Source: Bacillota bacterium
GTDB taxonomy: Bacteria > Macinerneyibacteriota > Macinerneyibacteria > Macinerneyibacteriales > DSCS01
Reading direction: 5' to 3'
DNA length: 64,000 bases
Assembly: GCA_011048995.1 (NCBI GenBank)
Contig: DSCS01000018.1
Coordinates: 1-64,000 of the forward strand
Each line of letters opens with the position of its first letter. The first letter of the stretch is position 1. Position numbers and translations under genes: made by a program. Below, piece after piece: positions 44,604 to 53,426 of this stretch. The notes below the pieces were generated by a model. It was not told where the DNA came from. It did no database searches and worked only from the letters and a program-made list of their open reading frames with translations.

Positions 44604-44678
44604 GAACGTTTTTTCGACTCAAAATGTGATGCCGTATTCAGAAAAATAGGGTATACTTTTTGAAAAAAGGAGGTACTT

Positions 44679-45659
44679 GTGTACAAGACAGCGACATTTC
44701 TCTGTTTAATATTTTTGATTTCGGTTCCTTTTGCCGTGGCGCAATATATTGAGCCGGGACATACGCACGGTGATGAAGATGTCCTTTTAGACCTTTCCAT
44801 TATCGATGCTATGGAGATGGACGCTTTATCCGATAATCCGGAAATGGAAGATGTTCCGGATATGCCCGCGGCTGATATATCCGGAGAGATGAAGATCAGT
44901 AAATATCAAAGGAATTTCAACATTCCTTTTAGTTACGGGCGTCCGGTGGCCTTCTTCGGGAAAGCTCCTCAATACCTGACGGCTAAGGTGTTTTTCCCCG
45001 TTACAAGCCGTTCAGTTAAACTTCTTGACGGGACAAAATTTAAAAAGACAGGTTTAGGTGATCTCACAGTGGGCGCCGATTATATGAGACAGTTCGGGTC
45101 GGTTCTGACCGTGACGGGCCTCTATTTCAAACTCCCTACAGGGAAAATGGAGGTAAAAGACGATGAGATCCCCCTGGGAAGCGGCAGTTTTGATGTCGGC
45201 CTTCATCTCTGGGCTCGCAAGAAATTGTCTTTCATGACCCTGTCGGGTGATTTGGGCTATACGGTCAGGGGATCCTATGACAGTGAATCCCTGAACAATA
45301 CGTATGAATACGGGAATGTGTTTCTTTTGAAAGTCAAAGGCTCTAAAAGGCTGGGGGAAAGCCTTTACGGCCATGCGGCCTTGCGCTATGTCTCTTTCGG
45401 AGAAACGAAAGTTCAGGATAATGACGGCGGGCTTCCCTATTATTTCGCCGGAGTCAAAGCCTTGGATCTGATTCCCTATGTGACATGGCATTGGAAATAT
45501 AATATCTCTCTGACCGGCAAGTTGGAGATCCCCCTTTATAGCGGGTGGTCGCTGGATAAAGCTCAAGAGCCCCTTTCCGGAGATTGGCCGTTGGAGCCTG
45601 TCGATCCGGAGCGTTACGTGAAGTTTTCCTTTAAAGTGACCTATCCCTTCAGTGTCTGA
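44679..45659 (+). CDS. Probable outer-membrane beta-barrel protein
   Basis: A 326-residue protein with signal peptide (cleavage after AVA, ~21) and GTG start behind AAAGGAGG. The mature N-terminus has an acidic, histidine-containing stretch (PGHTHGDED, then EMEDVPDMP). The rest shows alternating amphipathic strands and turns typical of a barrel (LTVTGLYFKLPTGKME, LSFMTLSGDLGYTVRGSY) and ends in an aromatic/hydrophobic C-terminal strand (VKFSFKVTYPFSV). It resembles small transporter-type or phenol-degradation MetA-like barrels, but I cannot assign a substrate. Confidence 0.7.
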   Translation: MYKTATFLCLIFLISVPFAVAQYIEPGHTHGDEDVLLDLSIIDAMEMDALSDNPEMEDVPDMPAADISGEMKISKYQRNFNIPFSYGRPVAFFGKAPQYLTAKVFFPVTSRSVKLLDGTKFKKTGLGDLTVGADYMRQFGSVLTVTGLYFKLPTGKMEVKDDEIPLGSGSFDVGLHLWARKKLSFMTLSGDLGYTVRGSYDSESLNNTYEYGNVFLLKVKGSKRLGESLYGHAALRYVSFGETKVQDNDGGLPYYFAGVKALDLIPYVTWHWKYNISLTGKLEIPLYSGWSLDKAQEPLSGDWPLEPVDPERYVKFSFKVTYPFSV

Positions 45660-45671
45660 GTTGTCTTTGCC

Positions 45672-45698
45672 GGCCGGCCTTTCAGAGGCCGGCCTTTT
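45672..45698 (+). terminator. Rho-independent terminator
   Basis: GGCCGGCCT / AGGCCGGCC, a perfect 9-bp stem with a 5-base loop, followed by TTTT and further T-rich sequence. Confidence 0.9.
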
Positions 45699-45893
45699 CT
45701 CCCTTTTGATCGTTTCAAAAAAGACGTCAACATCAGGTTCTCTTGCCGTGCTTCCGGGCTGCGAAGGCGTTTTTATTTGTAATTAAAAGTGCATTCATCG
45801 GTATGATTGTCTCTTGATTTTTTTCTTCTTTATGTAACAATCTTCTCAAGCAACAATTACTTTTTTTTAACCTTTTCAAAGGAGGCCGATATC

Positions 45894-47537
45894 ATGGACT
45901 GGAAAGCCATGTTAGGTGAAGCGGTTAAAGGGTATCAAGATATTCTGATGAACCCCGAAAGAAAAGAAATTATTGAAAAAGCGGTAGAAAAGGGCGAAGC
46001 TGTTGCGGCAGCTTCCGGATGTCTGGCAACCTGGACTCCGACGGAATCCACAGGGCGAAGCCCAAAGGATACTGTCATTGTCCGGCGCCCCTCAGTGGAA
46101 TCCCATATTGACTGGAGTTCCCCCAATAATCTGCCTCTCGATCCCGATGTTTTTGAAATGGTTTTTGACGATGCCTGTGGGATGATGAAAAAAAAGAAGC
46201 AGCTGTATGTGACCGATCGGGCCGTCGGCGCCGACAGCCGGTATGCCCTTCCTGTCAGGACAATAACAGATCATGCACTCACAGCCCTTTTTACGGACAA
46301 TATGTTCCGCCCTGTTCCGGAGGATATTCAAAAAAGTGTTTTTTATGAAAAAGAGTTTACATTGATATCTTTGCCCTATGAAAAGCTTGACGCTCAAAAG
46401 TACAAAGGCAAGTTAAGGGAATTGCAGGACGGGTCGACATCGAGGATGATCGTCGCCATGGATTTTGAACTGCGTCTGGGCATCATCATCGGATCGGCTT
46501 ACATGGGCAGTGTTAAAAAGATGATCTTTACGGTGATGAATTATTATCTTCCTTTGGAAGGGATTTTGCCTCTTCACTGCTCTGCCAATGAAGGGAAGAA
46601 CCGGGAGACAGCTCTTCTTCTTGGCCTTTCGGGAACAGGAAAGACAACGTTGTCAGCCGATCCTGCGCGGGCTCTTTTAGGAGACGATGAGCATGGGTGG
46701 AGCGAACACGGAATCGCAAATTTTGAATACGGCTGTTATGCGAAAATGATCAATATCAGTGCAGATAAGGAGCCGGAGATATACAAGGCTGTCAATCACG
46801 AAGATGATTATATAAACCACGGAGTCATTGTAGAGAATGCTATGATCTACCCCGACGGCCGGTTTGATTATGATGATGAGCGCCTGACTCCCAATTCCAG
46901 GGCTTCTTATCCTCTAAGATATTTATCCAATATCAAAGAAACTTCTGTGGGAGGCCATCCGTCGACCATCCTTTTTTTGACCGCAGATGCTTACGGTGTC
47001 CTGCCTCCCGTTTCACGCCTGAATAAGCAGCAGTCCATGCTTTGGTTTCTCATGGGGTACACCAGTAAATTGGCAGGGACAGAAACGGGAGTCGTGGAGC
47101 CGGAAGCGACCTTTTCACGTTTTTTCGGGCAGCCTTTTATGCCGGGGCTTCCCGGGGTGTATGCGGGTATGCTGGGAGAAAAAATGGATAAATATCAGAC
47201 CTCGGTTTATCTTGTGAATACGGGATGGACAGGAGGAGCTTTCGGCACAGGCAAACGGATCGATTTGAAATGGACCCGGGCCATGGTTGATGCGGCTTTG
47301 AGCGGAGCTTTGGAAACAGGTGAATATGAGGAGAATGAACTCTTCCATTTAAGTGTTCCCCTTTCCTGTCCCGGAGTTCCGGAAGAACTTTTAAACCCTC
47401 GTAACACCTGGAATGATAAAAAGGCTTATGATGAGACGGCCTCTCTTCTGGCGGGGAAATTCAGCGCTTATTTTGATAAAGCTTACGGTTCTCAGCATAT
47501 TGACAAGGCCGTTGTCAGCCAATGTCCGGGCAAATAG
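45894..47537 (+). CDS. pckA: Phosphoenolpyruvate carboxykinase (ATP)
   Basis: A 547-residue enzyme that interconverts oxaloacetate + ATP and PEP + CO2 + ADP. It is used for gluconeogenesis, or in reverse for PEP carboxylation in fermenters. ATP-type signature: P-loop GLSGTGKTTL at 244-253, LLGDDEHGWSEHGIANFEYG with the metal- and kinase-2-type residues, plus the substrate-site RxxxG region SPKDTVIVRRPS. The ATG at 45894 is preceded by CAAAGGAGG; a longer frame from 45807 is not favoured. About 195 bases of leader follow the preceding terminator. Confidence 0.96.
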   Translation: MDWKAMLGEAVKGYQDILMNPERKEIIEKAVEKGEAVAAASGCLATWTPTESTGRSPKDTVIVRRPSVESHIDWSSPNNLPLDPDVFEMVFDDACGMMKKKKQLYVTDRAVGADSRYALPVRTITDHALTALFTDNMFRPVPEDIQKSVFYEKEFTLISLPYEKLDAQKYKGKLRELQDGSTSRMIVAMDFELRLGIIIGSAYMGSVKKMIFTVMNYYLPLEGILPLHCSANEGKNRETALLLGLSGTGKTTLSADPARALLGDDEHGWSEHGIANFEYGCYAKMINISADKEPEIYKAVNHEDDYINHGVIVENAMIYPDGRFDYDDERLTPNSRASYPLRYLSNIKETSVGGHPSTILFLTADAYGVLPPVSRLNKQQSMLWFLMGYTSKLAGTETGVVEPEATFSRFFGQPFMPGLPGVYAGMLGEKMDKYQTSVYLVNTGWTGGAFGTGKRIDLKWTRAMVDAALSGALETGEYEENELFHLSVPLSCPGVPEELLNPRNTWNDKKAYDETASLLAGKFSAYFDKAYGSQHIDKAVVSQCPGK

Positions 47538-48772
47538 AGGAGGGTATTATCAAAAGAGTCTTTACAACAGAGAGAATGTCAATAGAGGCGCCGCATGAAA
47601 GTGACGCCTCTTTTTTCTGTTCTTTATGGCAAAACCCTGAAGTGATGAAATATGTCGGCTTTCCTGAGGGCCTGTTTTGTGATGAAAAGAGACTGTCCCG
47701 GCAGATCGCCCGGGACAATGAGGAGGGAAAAGTCTTCGGCCGGCCGCTTATTGTCCGTTTAAGCTCTGACGCCACCCTCATAGGGGAATGTTTCATGGGT
47801 TTTCCCGATGACGAGGGCCTGAGTGAAACAGATGTCAAGATATTACCTCAATATCGGGGAGTGGGATACGGAACAGAAATCAAAAAAGGCTTAGTGGATT
47901 ATCTTTTTGCCCAGTCATCGGCCCGGGGCATTAAAGCGACACCCCATAAAGATAACCGGGCATCCATACGCATGCAGGAAGCAAACGGGGGGATCCGTTT
48001 GGGAGAAGCGATCTGGAAACCGTCCGGGGAGCAAAGAGAAAAAAGCGGAGCTTGTGACGTCCCTTACTGCAGTTATGTCATTTACAGGGACCCGCCTGAG
48101 AGAAAAACTCCTTGTTTTGTCTTTGATCTGGACGGGACATTGCTTGATACCCTGGGAGATATCACGGATGCCGTCAACCGTGTCATCGCCCGTTTTGGCG
48201 CAGCTCCTTACACAGAAGAAGATGTGCGTCATATGGTCGGACGGGGTATCGAAGTCCTTCTTCAAAAGGCGGCCGGGAAAAAATTGACTCCCGATGAAAC
48301 AGATGACTTAGTGGATGCGTTTAACAAAGCGTACGGGGAAAACTGGCATTCCCGCTCGCGGCCTTATGAAGGGATAAAAGAGCTTCTGGACGCTCTTCAG
48401 AAGCAGGGTGTCTTGTTAGCGGTTTTGTCGAATAAACCGCATGAGTTTACCGTTCAATGTGTGCGGTTCTATTTCCCGGAGATCCGATTTGAAGTCATCC
48501 GCGGTGTTCAGGGAGAGGGGTTGGTCAAGCCTGACCCGGCGCTGATCGGCCATGTCCTGCGTCTTTTGGGAACGGACCCGGCAAAAACCCCTTTTGTGGG
48601 AGATACGGAGATCGATATCAGGACAGCAAAGGCCGCCGGGCTTCCCTCATGGGCTGTTTTGTGGGGGTTTCGGAATGTGGCGGAGCTGTCAAATGAAAAT
48701 CCGGACTTTTTGTTTAAGACCCCGAAAGATCTGCAGCTTGCGGCCTCCCCATATCTGAACGGTTTCTCCTGA
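47522..48772 (+). CDS. GNAT acetyltransferase fused to a HAD phosphatase
   Basis: A 416-residue two-domain protein. Residues ~10-190 are a RimJ-type GNAT domain with acetyl-CoA motif QYRGVGYGTE. Residues ~195-410 are a HAD hydrolase of phosphoglycolate-phosphatase type: nucleophile motif FDLDGTLLDT, the SNKP threonine/serine-like motif, the lysine in LVKPDP and the acidic VGDTEIDI. The natural pairing of these activities is unclear; HAD members of this type clear toxic phosphoglycolate or other small phosphates. The ATG overlaps pckA by 16 bases. The best ribosome binding site (GAGGAGGG) lies 15 bases inside this frame, so the real start may be downstream, possibly a rare ATT/ATC codon at 47546-47551 or ATG 47576. 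Confidence 0.8.
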   Translation: MSGQIEEGIIKRVFTTERMSIEAPHESDASFFCSLWQNPEVMKYVGFPEGLFCDEKRLSRQIARDNEEGKVFGRPLIVRLSSDATLIGECFMGFPDDEGLSETDVKILPQYRGVGYGTEIKKGLVDYLFAQSSARGIKATPHKDNRASIRMQEANGGIRLGEAIWKPSGEQREKSGACDVPYCSYVIYRDPPERKTPCFVFDLDGTLLDTLGDITDAVNRVIARFGAAPYTEEDVRHMVGRGIEVLLQKAAGKKLTPDETDDLVDAFNKAYGENWHSRSRPYEGIKELLDALQKQGVLLAVLSNKPHEFTVQCVRFYFPEIRFEVIRGVQGEGLVKPDPALIGHVLRLLGTDPAKTPFVGDTEIDIRTAKAAGLPSWAVLWGFRNVAELSNENPDFLFKTPKDLQLAASPYLNGFS

Positions 48773-48821
48773 TAGTGGCTTTTTTTTTCTTTTGTGCTAC
48801 ATTAGAGGCTAAGGAGGGGTT

Positions 48822-49784
48822 ATGGAGAAAGGGTTTTTAAAATTGGAAAAAGGGAAACGGGTTACTGTGGAAGCTTTGGTGACACAGCTGTCCGAAAGGG
48901 TCGACCGAAACGGGAACTCTTATATCGATCTGACGCTGACCCGCGGAGAAGAAGGATTGTCGGGAAAAATATGGAACAGCTCTTTATGGGCCGGGCGTTT
49001 TCCCGCCACATATAAACTTATCATGGAAAAAAAAGGAGTCGTTGTCTCTGCCGATGGGATCGTCGACGAGTTTAACGGGATCGTCCAGCTGCGCATTGGA
49101 CGAATGGACCCTTTAGAGGACGCCGATTACAGAGATTATCTCCCCCGGTCACCTTACAGCCGGGAGTCCATGGTCAAGGAATTCGATGAGTTTTTGCTCC
49201 ATATTAAAGATGACGATATTGCCCGTCTGCTTCGGGCCGTTTTTTCAGAAGACATCCGGGAGTGCTTTTTTGATGCCCCTGCGGCAAAGACCTATCATCA
49301 TAATTATATTTCGGGACTCCTGGAACATTCTCTTTTTATCGCACGGTTAGGGAAAAAAACGTTGGAAGTCTACCCGGAAGGATTGATCAATCCGGACATC
49401 CTCATCGGGGGTATTCTTGTCCATGACCTGGGGAAAATATGGGAATATGAGAATGATATGGGTTCTATCGAGATCACCGATGAAGGAAAGCTGAAGGGCC
49501 ATATCATTATGGGTTCGGAGTATTTGGGACAGATTGCCGAAATGGAGGCAATCCCTTCAGAAAAAGTTTTGCCTTTGCAGCATATCATCCTTTCCCATCA
49601 CGGGGCCCGGGAATTCGGAGCGGCTGTGCTTCCCATGACAATGGAGGCTTATCTGGTTCATCTGCTGGATAATGTGGACGCCAAGATGAAACGCTACTCT
49701 GATCTGGTCAAAGAGTTCCCTGAGTCCCGCTGGACAGCCCGTCAGCGTATGTTCAATGACGTGGAGATCTTTCTGGACCAGTAA
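48822..49784 (+). CDS. YhaM-like 3'-5' exoribonuclease (OB-fold plus HD domain)
   Basis: A 320-residue protein. The N-terminal ~105 residues form an OB-fold (SYIDLTLTRGEEGLSGKIW), and the C-terminal part is an HD phosphohydrolase domain with LLEHSLFIARLG, VHDLGKIWEY and SHHGAREFG. This order matches YhaM of Bacillus and relatives, a 3'-5' exonuclease acting on RNA and sometimes DNA. AAGGAGGGG before the ATG. Followed after two bases by tilS, so both are probably one operon with the DMT exporter. Confidence 0.88.
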   Translation: MEKGFLKLEKGKRVTVEALVTQLSERVDRNGNSYIDLTLTRGEEGLSGKIWNSSLWAGRFPATYKLIMEKKGVVVSADGIVDEFNGIVQLRIGRMDPLEDADYRDYLPRSPYSRESMVKEFDEFLLHIKDDDIARLLRAVFSEDIRECFFDAPAAKTYHHNYISGLLEHSLFIARLGKKTLEVYPEGLINPDILIGGILVHDLGKIWEYENDMGSIEITDEGKLKGHIIMGSEYLGQIAEMEAIPSEKVLPLQHIILSHHGAREFGAAVLPMTMEAYLVHLLDNVDAKMKRYSDLVKEFPESRWTARQRMFNDVEIFLDQ

Positions 49785-49786
49785 AT

Positions 49787-51139
49787 ATGGATATTCAGAA
49801 GATTTATGAAGATTCACATTTGATCAGCCCCGGCGATTCCCTCCTTGTCGCTCTTTCGGGAGGCAAAGATTCTGTTTTTCTGCTGCATTCGCTTATCGAA
49901 TGCCGCGCCGAACTCGGAATAAAAAAAATAGGGGTGGCTCATATCAATCATCGCCTGCGCGGAGAAGAAAGTGACGGCGATGAAGCTTTCTGCCGGGAGC
50001 TCTGTTCTTTTCTGAAGATCCCCTTTTACGCAGAGCGTGTCAATGTAAAGCAATTAGCGCTCCTTGAAAAATCGTCTTTGGAAGAGACCGGGCGCCGTGT
50101 GAGATATTCCGTGCTCAGTCGGTTTGCTTCGCTTTACGGTTACAATAAGATCGCAACAGCCCATACATTAGACGATCAGGCCGAAACCATTATTTTCAGG
50201 CTGGCCAAAGGATGCGGCTGGGACGGCATAAAGGGGATACGGGATGTGAGGGGGAATATTATCCGCCCTTTGCTTAGGGTCGATGCGCCCTCTCTTTTAG
50301 AATGGCTGAAAAGCCGTGGTATTGATTTCCGCATGGATCAGACCAATAATGTCACGACTTTTGACAGAAACCTGATACGTCATAAGGTCCTTCCTGCGTT
50401 GGAACGGATCAACCCCCGGTATCGGGAAGCTTTTTTACGTTTTCGCACTTTGACAGAAGAGTCCAGCGCATTGCTTTCTTCCTTTGTTGAGGATATGGTC
50501 AGAGAGCGTTTCAAAGCTGATGATTCAGGGTATGTCCTGAATATCCGGGGCCTTTCTCTTATGCAGGCGAAAGCTGCGGTCAGGGCCGTTATTCGGGATG
50601 TTTTTCATTTTACCCTCTCTTTTCACGACATGGGACTTTTAGAGGAGATGCTCCTGCGGGGAAAGTCGGGGAAGCGTCTTACTCTTTCAAAAGATCTTAC
50701 GGTGCATTTGAATTATCAGTCCCTCTATTTTAATCCTCCGGAAGGGTTTTTTTCAATGGATACCTTTCCTTTGTCCCGGGGGATGAATGACATTCCCGCT
50801 TACGGGATCTCTGTGTATGTTGAGGGGGTTGAAGCCTATCCTTTTCAGATCGGGGATAATGAGTATTTGATCCCTGAAAAAGAGTGCGACAAAGCGACCT
50901 TATGTGCCCGGACACGGCGAAGAGGTGATCTCTTTGTGCCTTCAGGCGGCAAGAGAAAAAAAATCAAAAAGTATTTGAATGATCTCAAAATCCCCCGTGT
51001 TGCCCGGGACAATGTCATTATGATTGCAGATAAAAACCGCATTTGGGCTATTGTCGATGTCCGCGAAGGAGAAGGAGTCAATGAACCGGGTCAGGAGCCC
51101 TATATCCGCATTCGCGTTAAGGGCCGCGACGCCACATGA
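49787..51139 (+). CDS. tilS: tRNA(Ile)-lysidine synthase
   Basis: A 450-residue enzyme that adds lysine to C34 of the CAU-anticodon tRNA(Ile) so that it reads AUA. The PP-loop SGGKDS is at 24-29, and HINHRLRGEESDGDE plus TAHTLDDQAETI are the family's other motifs. The C-terminal TilS domain (TRRRGDLFVPSGGKRKKIKK) is present, giving the full-length E. coli-like form. Tightly coupled to the upstream YhaM-like gene (two-base gap) and to the downstream exporter (ATGA overlap). The tRNA deaminase tadA is nearby on the other strand. Confidence 0.95.
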   Translation: MDIQKIYEDSHLISPGDSLLVALSGGKDSVFLLHSLIECRAELGIKKIGVAHINHRLRGEESDGDEAFCRELCSFLKIPFYAERVNVKQLALLEKSSLEETGRRVRYSVLSRFASLYGYNKIATAHTLDDQAETIIFRLAKGCGWDGIKGIRDVRGNIIRPLLRVDAPSLLEWLKSRGIDFRMDQTNNVTTFDRNLIRHKVLPALERINPRYREAFLRFRTLTEESSALLSSFVEDMVRERFKADDSGYVLNIRGLSLMQAKAAVRAVIRDVFHFTLSFHDMGLLEEMLLRGKSGKRLTLSKDLTVHLNYQSLYFNPPEGFFSMDTFPLSRGMNDIPAYGISVYVEGVEAYPFQIGDNEYLIPEKECDKATLCARTRRRGDLFVPSGGKRKKIKKYLNDLKIPRVARDNVIMIADKNRIWAIVDVREGEGVNEPGQEPYIRIRVKGRDAT

Positions 51140-51981
51140 AACAGATGACCGGGCTGCTGTTTGTCATTACCTTTCTCTGGGGAAGCACATTTATCTTTTC
51201 CAAGATCCTTTTGCCTCATTTTTCGCCGGCGTTTATTCTTTTTGCCCGTTTTTCTCTTTCGGCACTTCTCTTTTATTTCTTTTACCGCCGTAAATTGGTG
51301 TGGAATAAAAAGGCCGTCAAAGCCGGGCTCTTTATCGGCCTGGCTAACGGGTCAGCCATGTTTCTCCAATTGATCGGGCTTCAATACACCACCGCCACTA
51401 ATTCAGGGTTTATGACCTCCGTCTATATTCTCTTTGTTCCTCTGCTGGAATACCTGGGCTGGAAAAAGAAAATCAACCGCACATTGCCGGTCAGCCTTGT
51501 CTTGAGCCTGGCGGGGATCTACCTTCTTTCTACAGGGGGCGTTTTGATTCATCTCAATAAAGGGGATATCATCACCGTGTTTTGCGGGATGATCTTTGCC
51601 CTGCAGATATTTTTGATCAGCCATTACGGCCGTTTCCACGATACTTTTACATTGGTCTTCCTTCAGTTTGCCGTGACCTCTGTCATGGGGTTGGGGGCCT
51701 TGTTGTTCAGCGGGGGGATTGTCCGGGGAGAGGACTTTCTGCGTTGGGATGTGTTGGGAGCATTGCTTTTTCTCACACTGTTCGGGACATTCATCCCCTT
51801 TGCTATGCAGTTTTTTATTCAAAAAAGGATTTCTCCCACTGTTGCAGGGATGATCTATCTTTCTGAGCCGCTTTTCGCGACTTTACTGGCCTTTCTGATT
51901 CTGGGCGAGTCTCTTCTTCCCTTTCAATGGGCCGGTATCTTCCTCCTTCTCGGGGGGATCTTTATTTCAGTCAAAAGGTAA
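51136..51981 (+). CDS. EamA/DMT-superfamily exporter
   Basis: A 281-residue membrane protein with about ten helices in two EamA repeats. Characteristic segments are FLWGSTFIFSKILLPHFSP, ANGSAMFLQLIGLQYTTATN near the first repeat's end and PLFATLLAFLILGESL plus GIFLLLGGIFIS at the C-terminus. DMT members export amino acids, drugs or metabolites; the substrate is unknown. The ATG overlaps the stop of tilS. Confidence 0.9.
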   Translation: MKQMTGLLFVITFLWGSTFIFSKILLPHFSPAFILFARFSLSALLFYFFYRRKLVWNKKAVKAGLFIGLANGSAMFLQLIGLQYTTATNSGFMTSVYILFVPLLEYLGWKKKINRTLPVSLVLSLAGIYLLSTGGVLIHLNKGDIITVFCGMIFALQIFLISHYGRFHDTFTLVFLQFAVTSVMGLGALLFSGGIVRGEDFLRWDVLGALLFLTLFGTFIPFAMQFFIQKRISPTVAGMIYLSEPLFATLLAFLILGESLLPFQWAGIFLLLGGIFISVKR

Positions 51982-51994
51982 ACGTTTGACGCGT

Positions 51995-52465
51995 TTATTC
52001 CTGACGGCTCTTTTTTGTTTTCCGGAGTTTTTCAAAAAAGCGGCTCAACAGGGCGGAACAGAACTGCTCCGAGATCCCGGCTTCAAAACCGGGGCGATGA
52101 TTCAGCCAGGGAAGGTCAAAGGCTCTCATGCACGAAGACAAAGCTCCGGCCTTCGGGTCAGGGGCCCCGAAAAAGACTTTTCTGATCCGTGACAGGGAGA
52201 TCGCTCCGGCGCACATCAGGCAGGGCTCCAGAGTGACAAAAAGGTCACAAGACTCCAGCCGCCATGTCCCCAGGGTTTGGGCGGCGTCGCGAAGAGCGAT
52301 GATTTCAGCATGAGTCGTCGGATCCTGGCTTGATTCCCGGAGATTATGACCCCGTCCGATAATATGCCCTTCACAGACAACCACGGCCCCTACGGGGACT
52401 TCATCTTTTGAATAGGCTTTGAGGGCTTCTATCAACGCCTCACGCATAAAGGGGTGATGTCTCAT
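51995..52465 (-). CDS. tadA: tRNA-specific adenosine deaminase
   Basis: A 156-residue enzyme that converts A34 to inosine in tRNA(Arg) ACG. The zinc deaminase motifs are H52-A-E54 and P-C82-LM-C85, with the proton-shuttling Glu at 54. The first ~7 residues are short of the usual N-terminus; ATG 52447 is an alternative start. A consensus-like promoter ends six bases before the ATG 52465 and no ribosome binding site is seen, supporting a leaderless transcript and this start. Confidence 0.95.
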   Translation of the reverse strand: MRHHPFMREALIEALKAYSKDEVPVGAVVVCEGHIIGRGHNLRESSQDPTTHAEIIALRDAAQTLGTWRLESCDLFVTLEPCLMCAGAISLSRIRKVFFGAPDPKAGALSSCMRAFDLPWLNHRPGFEAGISEQFCSALLSRFFEKLRKTKKSRQE

Positions 52466-52471
52466 ACCGGG

Positions 52472-52499
52472 AGTATAAAAGAAGTGCAGTTTTAAGCAA
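52472..52499 (-). promoter_or_regulatory. Promoter of tadA, leaderless type
   Basis: On the minus strand: TTGCTT (52499-52494), 16-base spacer, TATACT (52477-52472), then six bases to the ATG. On the plus strand, TAGGAT (52539-52544) stands six bases before the divergent ATG 52551. Confidence 0.6.
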
Positions 52500-52550
52500 G
52501 GAAAAGAGAAAAAAAGTGGCGCTCTTTTTGTTCTGTGATAGGATAGGGCT

Positions 52551-53426
52551 ATGCAGCGTCCGTATCAGACTTTTACCTGTTATATCAGAGACACTTTCCA
52601 TACAAAAGCCTTCCGGATCTCTGTGGACGGTTTTTTCGGTTGTGCCGGGAAATGCATTTATTGTGAAAACAGCTATTATAAGCCTCCCGAAGAGAGTATG
52701 GAAGAACAGATCATCAGGCTGAGAAATTTTTATGAAAAGCGTCATAAAGCCAGAGATTTTTATCTCTATTTTCAGAAAGGCACCAATACCGGCGCATCGG
52801 CCCGGCATCTCAAAGAAGTCTACGACAGAGGGCTTTCCCTTCTGTCCTTTATCGGATTGATTATCGGAACACGGCCCGATGCCGTAAACTCCGAGATCAT
52901 CGGGCTGATTCAAAGCTACACGGAGAAATATGATGTCTGGCTGGAATACGGATTGCAATCCACTTTCAATGCGACATTAGATACCATTCAAAGAGGCCAT
53001 ACCTATGAAGATTTTCTCCGGGCCTTAGAGCTCTTAAAGGAGACAGACATCAAATGCACGGTGCATATGATTCTGGGGCTTCCGGGGGAAAGCCTTGAGA
53101 TGATGGTTGAAAATGTGCGGCGTCTCTCCCGTCTTCCCATACAGGGGATCAAGTTTCATCATCTTTATGTTTTGGAAGGGACATTTCTCCACAAACTCTA
53201 CCTTTCAGGGGATTATCAGCCGCTCTCCTATTCAGAGTACAAAGAAGCATTAATGGCTTCTTTGGAGCATTTGCGTCCGGATATTGTTGTTCACAGAGTC
53301 TTAGGCGAAGACCATAGCGGGCATTTAGTGGCTCCTCGCTGGAAGATGACAAAAGACCGCATATTGGATGATATCCGCAAGTCAATGGTTCGTGAAGGGC
53401 GTTTTCAGGGACGGCTTTTCTCGTAA
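52551..53426 (+). CDS. Radical SAM protein, TIGR01212/YhcC type
   Basis: A 291-residue protein with the radical-SAM cluster C31-x3-C35-x2-C38 (GCAGKCIYC), YFQKGTNTGAS and WLEYGLQSTFNATLDTIQRGH, and a C-terminal LGEDHSGHLVAPRW. These match the family called YhcC/TIGR01212, whose members are linked to tRNA or small-molecule modification but are not fully characterised. The cluster region is shorter than usual for YhcC, with no CPNRDGT stretch. Overlaps the end of the opposite DUF368 gene by 22 bases. The start codon has TAGGAT six bases upstream. Confidence 0.85.
   Translation: MQRPYQTFTCYIRDTFHTKAFRISVDGFFGCAGKCIYCENSYYKPPEESMEEQIIRLRNFYEKRHKARDFYLYFQKGTNTGASARHLKEVYDRGLSLLSFIGLIIGTRPDAVNSEIIGLIQSYTEKYDVWLEYGLQSTFNATLDTIQRGHTYEDFLRALELLKETDIKCTVHMILGLPGESLEMMVENVRRLSRLPIQGIKFHHLYVLEGTFLHKLYLSGDYQPLSYSEYKEALMASLEHLRPDIVVHRVLGEDHSGHLVAPRWKMTKDRILDDIRKSMVREGRFQGRLFS

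Noticed and set aside
44556-44678. FMN riboswitch before the RibU-like gene
   Set aside because: The gap between the divergent genes is too short and lacks the conserved AGGAT / GCAGGG-type elements.
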